Shown piece by piece: positions 41,437 to 49,165 of a DNA stretch of 64,000 bases; position 1 is the stretch's first letter; each line of letters starts with the position of its first letter. This DNA is from Paraburkholderia sp. BCC1886 (GTDB taxonomy: Bacteria > Pseudomonadota > Gammaproteobacteria > Burkholderiales > Burkholderiaceae), in the NCBI RefSeq assembly GCF_900996245.1, contig NZ_CAAJGK010000096.1, positions 348,244 to 412,243 of the forward strand. The letters are read 5' to 3'. The notes beneath the pieces are model-generated. The model had not been told where the DNA came from. It worked only from the letters and a program-made list of their open reading frames with translations, and did no database searches. Made by a program: the position numbers and the translations under genes.

Positions 41437-42126
41437 TCAGGACCAGTGAGCGGCGACCCACACGTTGCCCGAGCGATGCGCGGGAACCCACACGCGTCGC
41501 GGTGCGACGACGACTGCAGGCGCGACGCGCACGACTGCAGCGGGCGCGGCGACGACCACGCGCGGGGTGGCGACCACGGCTACCGGAGCGACTGCGACCA
41601 CCGGCGCCGGCGCGACCGCGACAACCGGTGCGGGGGCAACGACGACGGCAGGTGCCGCAGCGACCACCACCGGCGGCCGCGCGACTACACCCACCGTCGC
41701 GACCGGCGCGCGGCCCGCGACCACCACGCCGCCGCTCGACACGCTGTGGCCATACGGGCCGCTCGTCGTGCCGCTGGTCACCACGGTGTGCGGTCCGACG
41801 CGCGTCGCGGTGCTGCTGCGCTGCACGGTATTGCCCTGCGGCCCGGTGACGCTGCCGCTATGCGAGCACGTCCCCGCGTCGCAACTCGTGTTGCCGCTGT
41901 GCGTATAGGTGCGGCCGTTGGGACCGGTCGCGGTGCCGGAATTGGAGAACTGTCCGGTTCCCGTTCGGGTGACGGTGCCGGTGTTCGTCGCGACGCCGCC
42001 GTAACGACCGACCGCCGCGCCGCCGTGCGAGCACGAGCCTCCCCCGCAGGACGACCAGGCCAATGCCGGCAAACTGGCCGTCAGGAGGAAGGCGACCGAG
42101 GTCGTTGCAATCAAAGCCTTTTTCAT
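41437..42126 (-). CDS. Exported Gly/Ser/Thr and Val/Ala/Pro repetitive protein
   Basis: 229 residues. Signal peptide (MKKALIATTSVAFLLTASLPALA). The first half has Cys/Gly/Ser motifs (SSCGGGSCSHGG, CDAGTCSHSG) and Thr-Gly turns such as GTGQFSNSGTATGPNGRT, like a beta-solenoid. The second half is a VVVAPAPVVAVAP-type run ending in VWVPAHRSGNVWVAAHWS. It is probably an envelope or surface protein of unknown role. It follows the orphan response regulator gene on the same strand after 72 bases and may be in its operon. Confidence 0.7.
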   Translation of the reverse strand: MKKALIATTSVAFLLTASLPALAWSSCGGGSCSHGGAAVGRYGGVATNTGTVTRTGTGQFSNSGTATGPNGRTYTHSGNTSCDAGTCSHSGSVTGPQGNTVQRSSTATRVGPHTVVTSGTTSGPYGHSVSSGGVVVAGRAPVATVGVVARPPVVVAAAPAVVVAPAPVVAVAPAPVVAVAPVAVVATPRVVVAAPAAVVRVAPAVVVAPRRVWVPAHRSGNVWVAAHWS

Positions 42127-42198
42127 GGGGACTCGCGTTGGTGAAGTGAAGGTGAGTAGGTGACCACCCGAAGCGGATCGAGCGCCGTGCAGCGCGGC

Positions 42199-42921
42199 TT
42201 ATCGTGCCCGCAGGTGCGCTTCGCCATTCGGCACGAAGATGTAGCCGCATCCACGGACGGTTTGAATGAAGCGCGGCACGGTGGGGTCGGTTTCGACGAG
42301 GCGCCGCAGCCGGTAGATCCGCACGTCGATGCCGCGGTCGCTGACCTCGGACTCGGCGCCGTGCAGCGAGGTAAGCAGACGCTCGCGGCTCAGCGTGCGC
42401 ATCGGCGCATTGACGAACACCTTGAGCAGCGCGAACTCGCCGTGCGAGAGCGGGAAGCTCGCATCGTCGCGGTTCAGCGTTCGCGCCTTCAGATCCAGCG
42501 TGAAGTGACCGAAGCGGTAAACCGGTTGATGCTCCGCGCCCCCCGTCGCGGGATTGCGTTGCCGCCGCAGCACCGCGTGAATCCTTGCGAGCAGTTCGCG
42601 GGGATTGAAGGGCTTGGGGAGATAGTCGTCGGCGCCGAGTTGCAGACCGAGAATGCAGTCCGTCGCATCCGCACGCGCCGTGAGGATGAGCACCGGAATA
42701 TCGTGGTCCGTCGCGCGCAGTCGACGCAGCGTCTCGATGCCGGTCATGCCCGGCATCATCAGATCGAGCACGATCAGATCGGGACGCTGGCGCGTCACCT
42801 TGCGCATCAGCGAGCGGCCGTCTTCGAACACGCAGACGTCGTAGCCATGCGTGCTGAGATAACGGCGCAACATCTCGCGAATATCTTCGTCGTCGTCCAC
42901 GACGTAAAGCTGAGTAGACAT
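42199..42921 (-). CDS. Orphan OmpR-family response regulator
   Basis: 240 residues. Receiver with VVDDDEDIREML, phosphoacceptor Asp53 in IVLDLMMPGMTG, TARAD and the YLPKPF Lys. The winged helix contains LSHGEFALLKVFVNAP, DVRIYRLRRLVE and FIQTVRGCGYIF. All phosphorylation residues are present, but no histidine kinase gene is adjacent; the nearest kinase, at 39122-40420, has its own regulator. It may be fed by a remote kinase and could control the exported low-complexity proteins downstream. Confidence 0.92.
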   Translation of the reverse strand: MSTQLYVVDDDEDIREMLRRYLSTHGYDVCVFEDGRSLMRKVTRQRPDLIVLDLMMPGMTGIETLRRLRATDHDIPVLILTARADATDCILGLQLGADDYLPKPFNPRELLARIHAVLRRQRNPATGGAEHQPVYRFGHFTLDLKARTLNRDDASFPLSHGEFALLKVFVNAPMRTLSRERLLTSLHGAESEVSDRGIDVRIYRLRRLVETDPTVPRFIQTVRGCGYIFVPNGEAHLRAR

Positions 42922-43186
42922 TGAATCGGGCTGGGTACGAAGGGTGAATGAGCGGCGAACGTGCGAGCGCCGCGAGTGACGACAAATCTAAGCGAGATGT
43001 CGCGCGGCAGGTGTTATCGAATGATGTCAGGCGATGTCGCGCCGGCCTGGGGACAGGCGGGCGGAGAGAGGACGCGTCGAGCGAGGTCGACGCGTTGAAG
43101 GGAACGACTACGAAGCGGGCTGGCTAACGACGCTGGAAGGTTGCGACGGAGTGATGCGCGTCACCTTCGCGCGTTGACTTGGTCCG

Positions 43187-43864
43187 TCAAACCAGCGCCG
43201 CGATGCGTGCGCCGAGCCAGTCGCGCAGGTCGGCGACCTCTTCGCCGCACACCGAATGCGCCATCGGATAAGCGTGCCATTCGACCCGGCTGCCGTGCGA
43301 GACGGTAAAGTCGCGCGCGGCTTCGCCGAGCGGCAGCGGCAGAATCGGATCGTGGTCGCCATGCGCGGCGAAAATCGGCGTGTTGCGATTGGCTTGCGTC
43401 GACTGACGCCCGATCAGCGATGTCGAAGGAATGTAGCCCGACATGACGATCAGTCCGGCCAGCGCTTCCGGATGCGTGAGTCCCGCCGAATACGTCATCG
43501 CCGCGCCCTGCGAAAATCCCGCGAGAAAAATCTTCGAAGTCGGAATGCCACGCGCGTTTTGCGCGGCGATCAGTTCGCGCACGGTCGCGCACGATTCTTC
43601 GATGCCGGCTTCGTCGATCCGCTGATCGATCGATTCGAACGAGCGGATGTCGTACCACGCGCGCATCACGTAACCATTGTTGCCGGTGACCGCGCGATGC
43701 GGCGCGTTCGGGAAGATGAAACGCACGGGTGCGCCGGCAAGGCCCAACTCGGGGACGAGCGGCACGAAGTCGTTGGCGTCGGCCCCGAGACCGTGCATGA
43801 GGATGACGGCGATCCGTGGATCGGGCGCGGTGTCGATTTCGACGGGCGGTGACGTGTCGTTCAT
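43187..43864 (-). CDS. Alpha/beta-hydrolase carboxylesterase
   Basis: 225 residues of the phospholipase/carboxylesterase group. The oxyanion segment VILMHGLGADANDF, nucleophile elbow LAGFSQGAAM, the catalytic Asp in AAHGDHDPILP and His in YPMAHSVCGEE are all present. It hydrolyses short acyl esters in the cytoplasm; there is no signal peptide. AGGA precedes the start. The 265 bases between it and the orphan regulator gene hold two copies of GATGTCGCGC but nothing I can name. Confidence 0.9.
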   Translation of the reverse strand: MNDTSPPVEIDTAPDPRIAVILMHGLGADANDFVPLVPELGLAGAPVRFIFPNAPHRAVTGNNGYVMRAWYDIRSFESIDQRIDEAGIEESCATVRELIAAQNARGIPTSKIFLAGFSQGAAMTYSAGLTHPEALAGLIVMSGYIPSTSLIGRQSTQANRNTPIFAAHGDHDPILPLPLGEAARDFTVSHGSRVEWHAYPMAHSVCGEEVADLRDWLGARIAALV

Positions 43865-43937
43865 GGGGTGCGGGTCCTGGCGGGAATTCGTCGGTGGAGT
43901 CGGGGCGTTGCCGTTGGCGTTGACGTTGTCGGAGCGC

Positions 43938-44327
43938 TCAGATGATCGGGATCAGGATGAGCACGATACCGGCCATGGAAATGAGCCAGACGAGCGAGCG
44001 CAAATAGGGCACCCCGGCGGCGTACAGCGGCACGTACACGACGCGCGCGACCAGATAGAGCCACGCGCCCCACACCGTCAGCGCGTTGTCGCGGCCGGCC
44101 ACGTGCGCGATCAGGACCGCGGCGGCGAACACCGGCAGTGTTTCGAAGAGGTTGCTTTGCGCGCGGCGCATCCGGCCGGTCAGTTTGCCGACCGGCGGGC
44201 CGGCTTCGTCACGCGGCCCGGCGTTGTAGCCCATACCGGTCTCGCGATTGCGAAGCAGCGCCGGCAGCATGACCTGGATGAGCGCGAGGACGAGCGTCCA
44301 GGCGAGAAGTGTCAGTTCGATGGTCAA
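43938..44327 (-). CDS. MAPEG-family membrane protein
   Basis: 129 residues with a TTG start at 44327, supported by GGAG five bases upstream. Four transmembrane segments and the MAPEG pattern GKLTGRMRRAQSNLFETLPVFAAAVL, where the Arg/Asn/Glu positions are those of the glutathione-binding family (positions split across that segment). Bacterial members of this type are uncharacterised or glutathione-transferase-like. It lies 73 bases upstream of the esterase gene on the same strand. Confidence 0.85.
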   Translation of the reverse strand: MTIELTLLAWTLVLALIQVMLPALLRNRETGMGYNAGPRDEAGPPVGKLTGRMRRAQSNLFETLPVFAAAVLIAHVAGRDNALTVWGAWLYLVARVVYVPLYAAGVPYLRSLVWLISMAGIVLILIPII

Positions 44328-44637
44328 GATGTCTCCGAAGACGTAGATCGGGCCTGGTGCGCGGCATCTGCGCGGCGCGCGGGTTGGCCGACGATTCTAT
44401 CGCAATGGATTCGTCGCGCCGATGGGTTAAACGGGATTGCGCGCCGTCAGGCCAATGATTCCGACGTGATACGCGAAGCGAAAAAGTTACCCACAGAAAA
44501 TGTTCATATCCATGTGGACAACTCCTGGCCAACCGTCCCAACTCCTTGAGCGCAAGGCGATTTGTTGTCGGGAGCAGCGAACGCGCTCCAAGGTCGATTC
44601 ACGACCGGTTCATGCGCCGGGCAATCAAAGCCGCCGC
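44328..44637. other. Intergenic region with two DnaA-box-like sequences
   Basis: 310 bp with no convincing gene. TTACCCACA at 44487-44495 and, inverted, TGTGGACAA at 44513-44521 each differ by one base from a DnaA-box consensus. The spacing is AT-rich. There is no further cluster of such boxes and no replication gene nearby, so an origin is unlikely. Confidence 0.35.
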
Positions 44638-46716
44638 TCACTCCACCGACGAAACCAGCAGCGACACCGGCATCCCGTCACAGGTGACTTTACCTAGCAC
44701 CGTCGCGCCGAAGCCGCCGCCCGCCTGCCCCTGCATTCCGCGAAGATCGCCCAGCGTCGCGTCCCGATCGACGCGCAGGATGTTCACGGGCCACGACGCC
44801 CTCGAAAGCCGCTCGTGCACGAACGCACCGACCCACAGCGGGTTGGCCGTCGGCCCGTCCTGCACCGTGTAGCCGCTTGGCCAGAAGCGCACGACATCGC
44901 GCTCGCCGCGCGAGTCGCCGGGACGCATGAACACCAGCGCCGACGGCACGCCGTCGTTGAGTTTGGGTAATACCGGCAGCGACACCGCCGCGACATTCGG
45001 CGAGGCGAGCGACAGCAGGCTATGCGCGGACAGATCCGTGCCTTCGATCCAGCCGCGCGCGCGCAATTGCCGGCGGATCGAATCGGCGCCCGATGCCCAT
45101 TGCAGCGCCAGCGGCTCCTTGCGATCGCCGTCCATGTCCGAGCGGTAGCAGGGCATGCGTTGCCACGCGGATGCGGTCCACTGCGCCTGCGTGACCAGCA
45201 TCGGCGTCGGTCGCGCGGCGTTGGCCGGAGTCGATGCCGATGCCGATGCCGATGCCGATCTCGAAGCCAATCGCGATGCCGATGTCGATGCCGAAACAGC
45301 CGCCGACGAAGCGCCGCCAAGCTGCCCGCCCACGCACACCAGCATGATCGCCAGCACCAACGCCGGCATGAAGCGGCGGATCGGCGGCCGCTCGGGATGG
45401 CGCACGATCGCCGTCATCGCGACGATCGATACCCACGCATAAGCGAGCGCCGCACCGCCGATCGCGTCCGATACCCAGTAGCGCCCGAAGTACAGCCCCG
45501 ACAGCGCGATGACGATCACCACGATCAGACTCGACGTCGCCACCGCCAGCCCTTCCAGCACGCCCACCCGCCGCGCCAGCAAAAACGCGAGAAAGCCATA
45601 GACGATCACGGCGGCAGCCACGTGATTGCTGGGGAACGCGTACGCGGTCATCGCCGGGTCGGGCGCGGCGCGCTGCATCGCGAACTGCAATCCGTAGATC
45701 AGCAACTGCGAAAACACGACGGCCGCGAGCCAGTAGCCGATGGTGTACCAGCGGCGCTCCCACAGCATCCACAAAACGACGGTGACGATCAGCGCCGACA
45801 GCGTCGTCAGACTGCCCAGCGTCGCGATACCGCTGAACACCGCATCGCCCCACGGCGTGCGCACCGATTGCAGAAAGTGATAGACAGACAGATCGACCCG
45901 CGTCAACGGATCGCCGCTCACGACGTCGTCGAGCACGCCGAAAAACAGCGCGCCCGCAATCAGCACGATGAGCGAGGCCAGCAGGATGCTGCTGGCATCC
46001 GGTTGTTCGGGATCGAGCATGGCGCGCGCGAAACGGCCGACCGGTCCGGGATGCCGGCAAGCCCACGTGCCCAGCCGCCGACTCGCGGAGCCGGACCATG
46101 CATTGGCATGCCCGATGAGGAATCGCGCCACGCGAAAACTCAGCCACCCGACGCTCACCAGCAACGCAATGATGACGACGAGCCGGAACGATACGGCGCC
46201 GGCCAGCAGCACCGACGCGCCGAACACCACACCCGGCAGGATATGCGCGGGCGCCCACAGGAGCGCCGACAGCACGTTCATCGCGTAGAAGCGGGTGGGC
46301 GTCATGCCGAGCATCCCGGCGACGACCGGCACGATGGCGCGCAACGGTCCGATGAAACGGGCGAGCACGACGCTCTTGGCGCCATGCTTGCGGAAGAAAC
46401 GATTGCCGGCTTCGAGCACTTCCGGATGCCGGCAGAACGGCCACAACTGGACGATGCTGTCCTTGTAGCGGCTGCCGAGCCAGAAGCTCATACCATCGCC
46501 CGCAATCGCGCCGGCAATCGCCCACAGAAAAATCCAGCCGAGACTCAGCGAACCGGTGCCGGCCAGCGCGCCGGCGAGGAACATGGCGGTACTACCGGGG
46601 ATGAAGGTGCCGATGACGGCAATCGCCTCGAGAAAGGCGGCAAGAAATACGACCGTGAGCGTCCACGCCGGATGCCCGGCCAGCAGATGCAGAAGGTGGA
46701 TATACGCGTGCTCCAT
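44638..46716 (-). CDS. DedA-PAP2-LssY fusion membrane protein
   Basis: 692 residues from the ATG at 46716; an upstream in-frame start at 46797 is possible. Residues 1-200 form a DedA/SNARE-associated domain (FIPGSTAMFLAGALAG, FFRKHGAKSVVLARFIGPLRAIVP). Residues about 245-430 form a PAP2-type domain, and about 520-692 an LssY C-terminal-type domain (SGADSIRRQLRARGWIEGTD). The PAP2 site looks eroded: PSNH replaces PSGH, and SGLYFGRYWVSD has Gly and Tyr where the catalytic Arg and His of SR(x5)H should be. Lipid transport or binding is then more likely than phosphatase activity. A Ser/Ala microsatellite sits between the PAP2 and LssY parts. Confidence 0.82.
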   Translation of the reverse strand: MEHAYIHLLHLLAGHPAWTLTVVFLAAFLEAIAVIGTFIPGSTAMFLAGALAGTGSLSLGWIFLWAIAGAIAGDGMSFWLGSRYKDSIVQLWPFCRHPEVLEAGNRFFRKHGAKSVVLARFIGPLRAIVPVVAGMLGMTPTRFYAMNVLSALLWAPAHILPGVVFGASVLLAGAVSFRLVVIIALLVSVGWLSFRVARFLIGHANAWSGSASRRLGTWACRHPGPVGRFARAMLDPEQPDASSILLASLIVLIAGALFFGVLDDVVSGDPLTRVDLSVYHFLQSVRTPWGDAVFSGIATLGSLTTLSALIVTVVLWMLWERRWYTIGYWLAAVVFSQLLIYGLQFAMQRAAPDPAMTAYAFPSNHVAAAVIVYGFLAFLLARRVGVLEGLAVATSSLIVVIVIALSGLYFGRYWVSDAIGGAALAYAWVSIVAMTAIVRHPERPPIRRFMPALVLAIMLVCVGGQLGGASSAAVSASTSASRLASRSASASASASTPANAARPTPMLVTQAQWTASAWQRMPCYRSDMDGDRKEPLALQWASGADSIRRQLRARGWIEGTDLSAHSLLSLASPNVAAVSLPVLPKLNDGVPSALVFMRPGDSRGERDVVRFWPSGYTVQDGPTANPLWVGAFVHERLSRASWPVNILRVDRDATLGDLRGMQGQAGGGFGATVLGKVTCDGMPVSLLVSSVE
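45231..45300. repeat. Hexanucleotide repeat in the DedA-PAP2-LssY gene
   Basis: Units of GCCGAT and variants (GTCGAT, GCCAAT, GCGAT) encode a Ser/Ala/Arg linker of about 20 residues between the membrane part and the soluble LssY-type part. Length change would be tolerated in frame. Confidence 0.7.
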
Positions 46717-46897
46717 CGTGTGCGGTTCTGCCGGGTAGAGGCCGTTCAGGCGTAGCGGACGATCATAACGCGCATCGTCGGGTTCGCGCTCGTCCAAAGG
46801 CTTGCTTTTGCCCTTGCGGACGCATTATGCGCAGCGCCGGTTTTATAATCCCGCACGCCGGATCGGGCATAACGTTTAACAAACGGGAGAGCGGGAC

Positions 46898-47374
46898 ATG
46901 GCTTACGGCGAACACAAGTACACGGTGTCGGTGCAATGGACAGGCAACCGCGGCAGCGGTACATCGGGTTATCGCGACTACGGCCGCGACCATCTGATCA
47001 CGGCGGGCGACAAGCCGCCGATTCCCGGTTCCTCCGACGCGGCCTTTCTCGGCGACGCAAAGCGCTGGAATCCGGAAGACCTGCTAGTCGCGGCGGCGTG
47101 CGCCTGTCACAAGTTGTGGTACCTGCATCTTTGTGCGGACGCCGGCATCGTGGTGCTGGATTATCGCGACGATGCAGAAGGCACGATGCTGGACAGCCCG
47201 TCGCAAGGCCGCTTTACGCAAATCGTCCTGCGCCCGCGCGTGGTAATCGCGGCAGGCGGCGACGCGGCGCTGGCCGAACGCTAGCATCACATGGCGCACG
47301 AGATGTGCTACATCGCCAGTTCGGTCGCCTTTCCCATTCTGTGCGAGCCGGTCACCGACATAGCTGAAACCTGA
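46898..47374 (+). pseudogene. OsmC-family protein gene interrupted by an in-frame amber codon
   Basis: The ATG at 46898 has GGGAGAG upstream. 128 residues are read before TAG at 47282-47284: WTGNRGSGTSGYRDYGRDH, RWNPEDLLVAAACACHKLWYLH with the first catalytic Cys, then DDAEGTM. The same frame continues for 29 codons after the TAG as HHMAHEMCYIASSVAFPILC and ends at 47374, which is exactly the usual OsmC C-terminus with its second Cys. An expected Leu codon (TTG) would become TAG by one change. The truncated protein would lack the second redox Cys. Read-through, recent inactivation or a sequence error are all possible. The gene is divergent from the LssY fusion gene. Confidence 0.85.
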
Positions 47375-47402
47375 ACCTGTGCGTAAGCGTGGTTGGACTG
47401 CT

Positions 47403-47636
47403 TCAGCGATTGCCGTCGAGCAGATCGCCCAGCATGTCGTCGAACGCGGCTTGCGCGTCTTCGAGTTCCTGCAACGCGGCGTCGAAGGTTTGCAACGCAA
47501 AGGGCGAAGGTTGACCGTTGCCTGCGGGCGGAAACTGCGACTGCAACGAGGCGAATGCGCTTTGAACGCGCTTCGTGGCAGTCATCACGCGTTCCATCGC
47601 GGCGGTTTCTTCGGCTCGCGCCTTGTCCTGATCCAT
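47403..47636 (-). CDS. Small helical hypothetical protein
   Basis: 77 residues from the ATG at 47636, which follows GGAG. The sequence is almost entirely predicted helix with heptad-like spacing (MERVMTATKRVQSAFASLQS and later AALQELEDAQAAFDDMLGDLL), so a coiled-coil or helical hairpin is likely. There are no Cys or catalytic motifs and no signal peptide. I do not recognise the family. It converges with the OsmC-family gene. Confidence 0.65.
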   Translation of the reverse strand: MDQDKARAEETAAMERVMTATKRVQSAFASLQSQFPPAGNGQPSPFALQTFDAALQELEDAQAAFDDMLGDLLDGNR

Positions 47637-47714
47637 GAATACTCCGGGCGGGTGGTGCGGCAAACGCCGCTTCGAAGGCAAGACTATGCCACGACCCTGT
47701 GACGCCCGGCGTGG

Positions 47715-47888
47715 CTACTTGCGCAGCTTGCGCTCACGCCGGGGCCGGTCCTCGATGATCTTGCGGCGCTCCTTGTCCTTCATCTTCTTCCAGGTCTTGC
47801 ATTCGTCGCGCGTGCGCATGCAGCCGACGCACAAACCGGTTTTGCTGTCGAACTTGCAGATGTCGATGCAGGGTGACGCGGTGCTCAT
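47715..47888 (-). CDS. DUF1289-family small Cys-rich protein
   Basis: 57 residues. The reading frame from the ATG at 47888 begins MSTASPCIDICKFDSKTGLC and continues VGCMRTRDECKTWKKM to a basic tail RRERKLRK. The pattern C-x3-C-x8-C-x2-C and the following tryptophan are the DUF1289 signature, a short probable metal-binding protein seen throughout proteobacteria as a stand-alone gene. Its function is unknown. It lies 78 bases upstream of the helical hypothetical gene on the same strand. Confidence 0.9.
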   Translation of the reverse strand: MSTASPCIDICKFDSKTGLCVGCMRTRDECKTWKKMKDKERRKIIEDRPRRERKLRK

Positions 47889-48039
47889 GAGATCGTACCG
47901 TTGGCGTTGAAGGAAACTTCTCTGCCGACTCTCGCATGCGTCATGCCCGCTTCGCCAAGTGATTATGTTAATAAAACCGATAGGCTTGCATTTTAGATGC
48001 CGCGTTGTACCTGTCGCGTGCTACCAATCGATTCCACCG

Positions 48040-48357
48040 ATGAAAACTTTCCTGCTGTATGCCGTGACCGCGTTCGCCGAAATACTCGGCTGCTATCTGC
48101 CGTGGCGCTGGCTCAAGGACGACGGGCCGATCTGGCTGCTGGTGCCCGGTGCGCTCAGTCTCGCGCTGTTCGCGTGGTTGCTGACCTTGCACGGCGCCGC
48201 CGCCGGCCGCGTGTATGCGGCTTACGGCGGTGTGTACGTTGCGGTAGCCATTCTCTGGCTGTGGTGTGTCGACAGGATACGGCCCACGCTTTGGGATGCC
48301 GCGGGCGTCGCGCTCACGCTCGGCGGCATGGCGGTCATCGCCTTCCAGCCGCGTTGA
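48040..48357 (+). CDS. YnfA-family (UPF0060) membrane protein
   Basis: 105 residues from the ATG at 48040; the frame is open upstream but the conserved start is MKTFLLYAVTAFAEILGCYLPWRWLKD, split here over the first helix. Four transmembrane helices, RVYAAYGGVYVAVAILWLW and a GMAVIAFQPR end are characteristic. The family is related in size to small multidrug transporters but its role is not settled. It converges with the DUF1993 gene. Confidence 0.92.
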   Translation: MKTFLLYAVTAFAEILGCYLPWRWLKDDGPIWLLVPGALSLALFAWLLTLHGAAAGRVYAAYGGVYVAVAILWLWCVDRIRPTLWDAAGVALTLGGMAVIAFQPR

Positions 48358-48400
48358 AACGTACAGTGGGCACGTTCTGTCGATTCAGCGCTTACGCGCC

Positions 48401-48907
48401 TTACGCCCCGCCGAGATAATCGAGCTTGCCGAGTTCGACGCCGTTGTGACGCAGAATGTCGTACGCCGTCGTCACATGAAAATAAAAATTCGGCAACACG
48501 AAACCAAGCAGATACGACTCGCCCGTGAACTCGATCGGACCCGTGCGCATTTTCAGCGTGATGGTGCGCGCTTCGGAGCCGTCGATCTGCGACGCATTGA
48601 ATTCCTTCAGATAATCGATGGTCTTTTGCAGGCGATTTTGCAACTCTTCGAAAGTCTGCTCGACGTCGTCGTATTTCGGTGCTTCGACATTTGCCAGACG
48701 CGCGGCGCAGCCCTTCGCGGTATCGCTCGCGATATAGATCTGGCGCGTGAGCGGCAGCATGTCCGGCGCGAGCCGGGCGTGGGTAAACACCGACTGCTCG
48801 ATCTGCTTGCCAGCCGCGTGCGCCTCGGCTTTGCCGAGAATCGCCTTAAGGTTCGTGAGGCCGCGAATCAGGACGGGCAGGGAGGCTTGGTACATCGAAA
48901 TTGACAT
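48401..48907 (-). CDS. DUF1993-family protein
   Basis: 168 residues from the ATG at 48907, preceded by GAGGAA. MSISMYQASLPVLIRGLTNL is the standard opening of DUF1993. The later LAPDMLPLTRQIYIASDTAK, KTIDYLKEF and YLLGFVLPNFYFHVTTAYDILRHNGVE, split over two helices, complete the four-helix DinB-like fold. The function is unknown and the protein is cytoplasmic. Divergent from the S53 peptidase gene. Confidence 0.92.
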   Translation of the reverse strand: MSISMYQASLPVLIRGLTNLKAILGKAEAHAAGKQIEQSVFTHARLAPDMLPLTRQIYIASDTAKGCAARLANVEAPKYDDVEQTFEELQNRLQKTIDYLKEFNASQIDGSEARTITLKMRTGPIEFTGESYLLGFVLPNFYFHVTTAYDILRHNGVELGKLDYLGGA

Positions 48908-49165
48908 GGGGTTCCTCTGATTCTTCGATCGTGCGCGCACCGGCGCGCGAGGCAATGTGACGGCTGGATTGCCGCTGCAGCATCATAGCAAGCGCGGCCT
49001 GCTATGCGCATTGACTGGTAGCAGCGTTAGCCATTCGGACAACTGCCGCGCGCGTCGGAACTGTGTTCGAATGCATGGGTCGGAAGCTTTGACCAGACGC
49101 TCGCGAAACAGCTGAACGGCGACGCGCGGGCGAAACGAACTGGCGTCAACAGGAGGGGCGACACC

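Noticed and set aside
44487..44521. DnaA-box-like pair as a replication origin
   Set aside because: Only two imperfect boxes, with no dnaA, parAB, repeat cluster or AT-rich unwinding region nearby.
46814..46849. TTGCGG and TATAAT before the OsmC-family gene as a promoter
   Set aside because: The spacer is 24 bases, too long for a sigma-70 promoter; the -10-like box alone is not enough.
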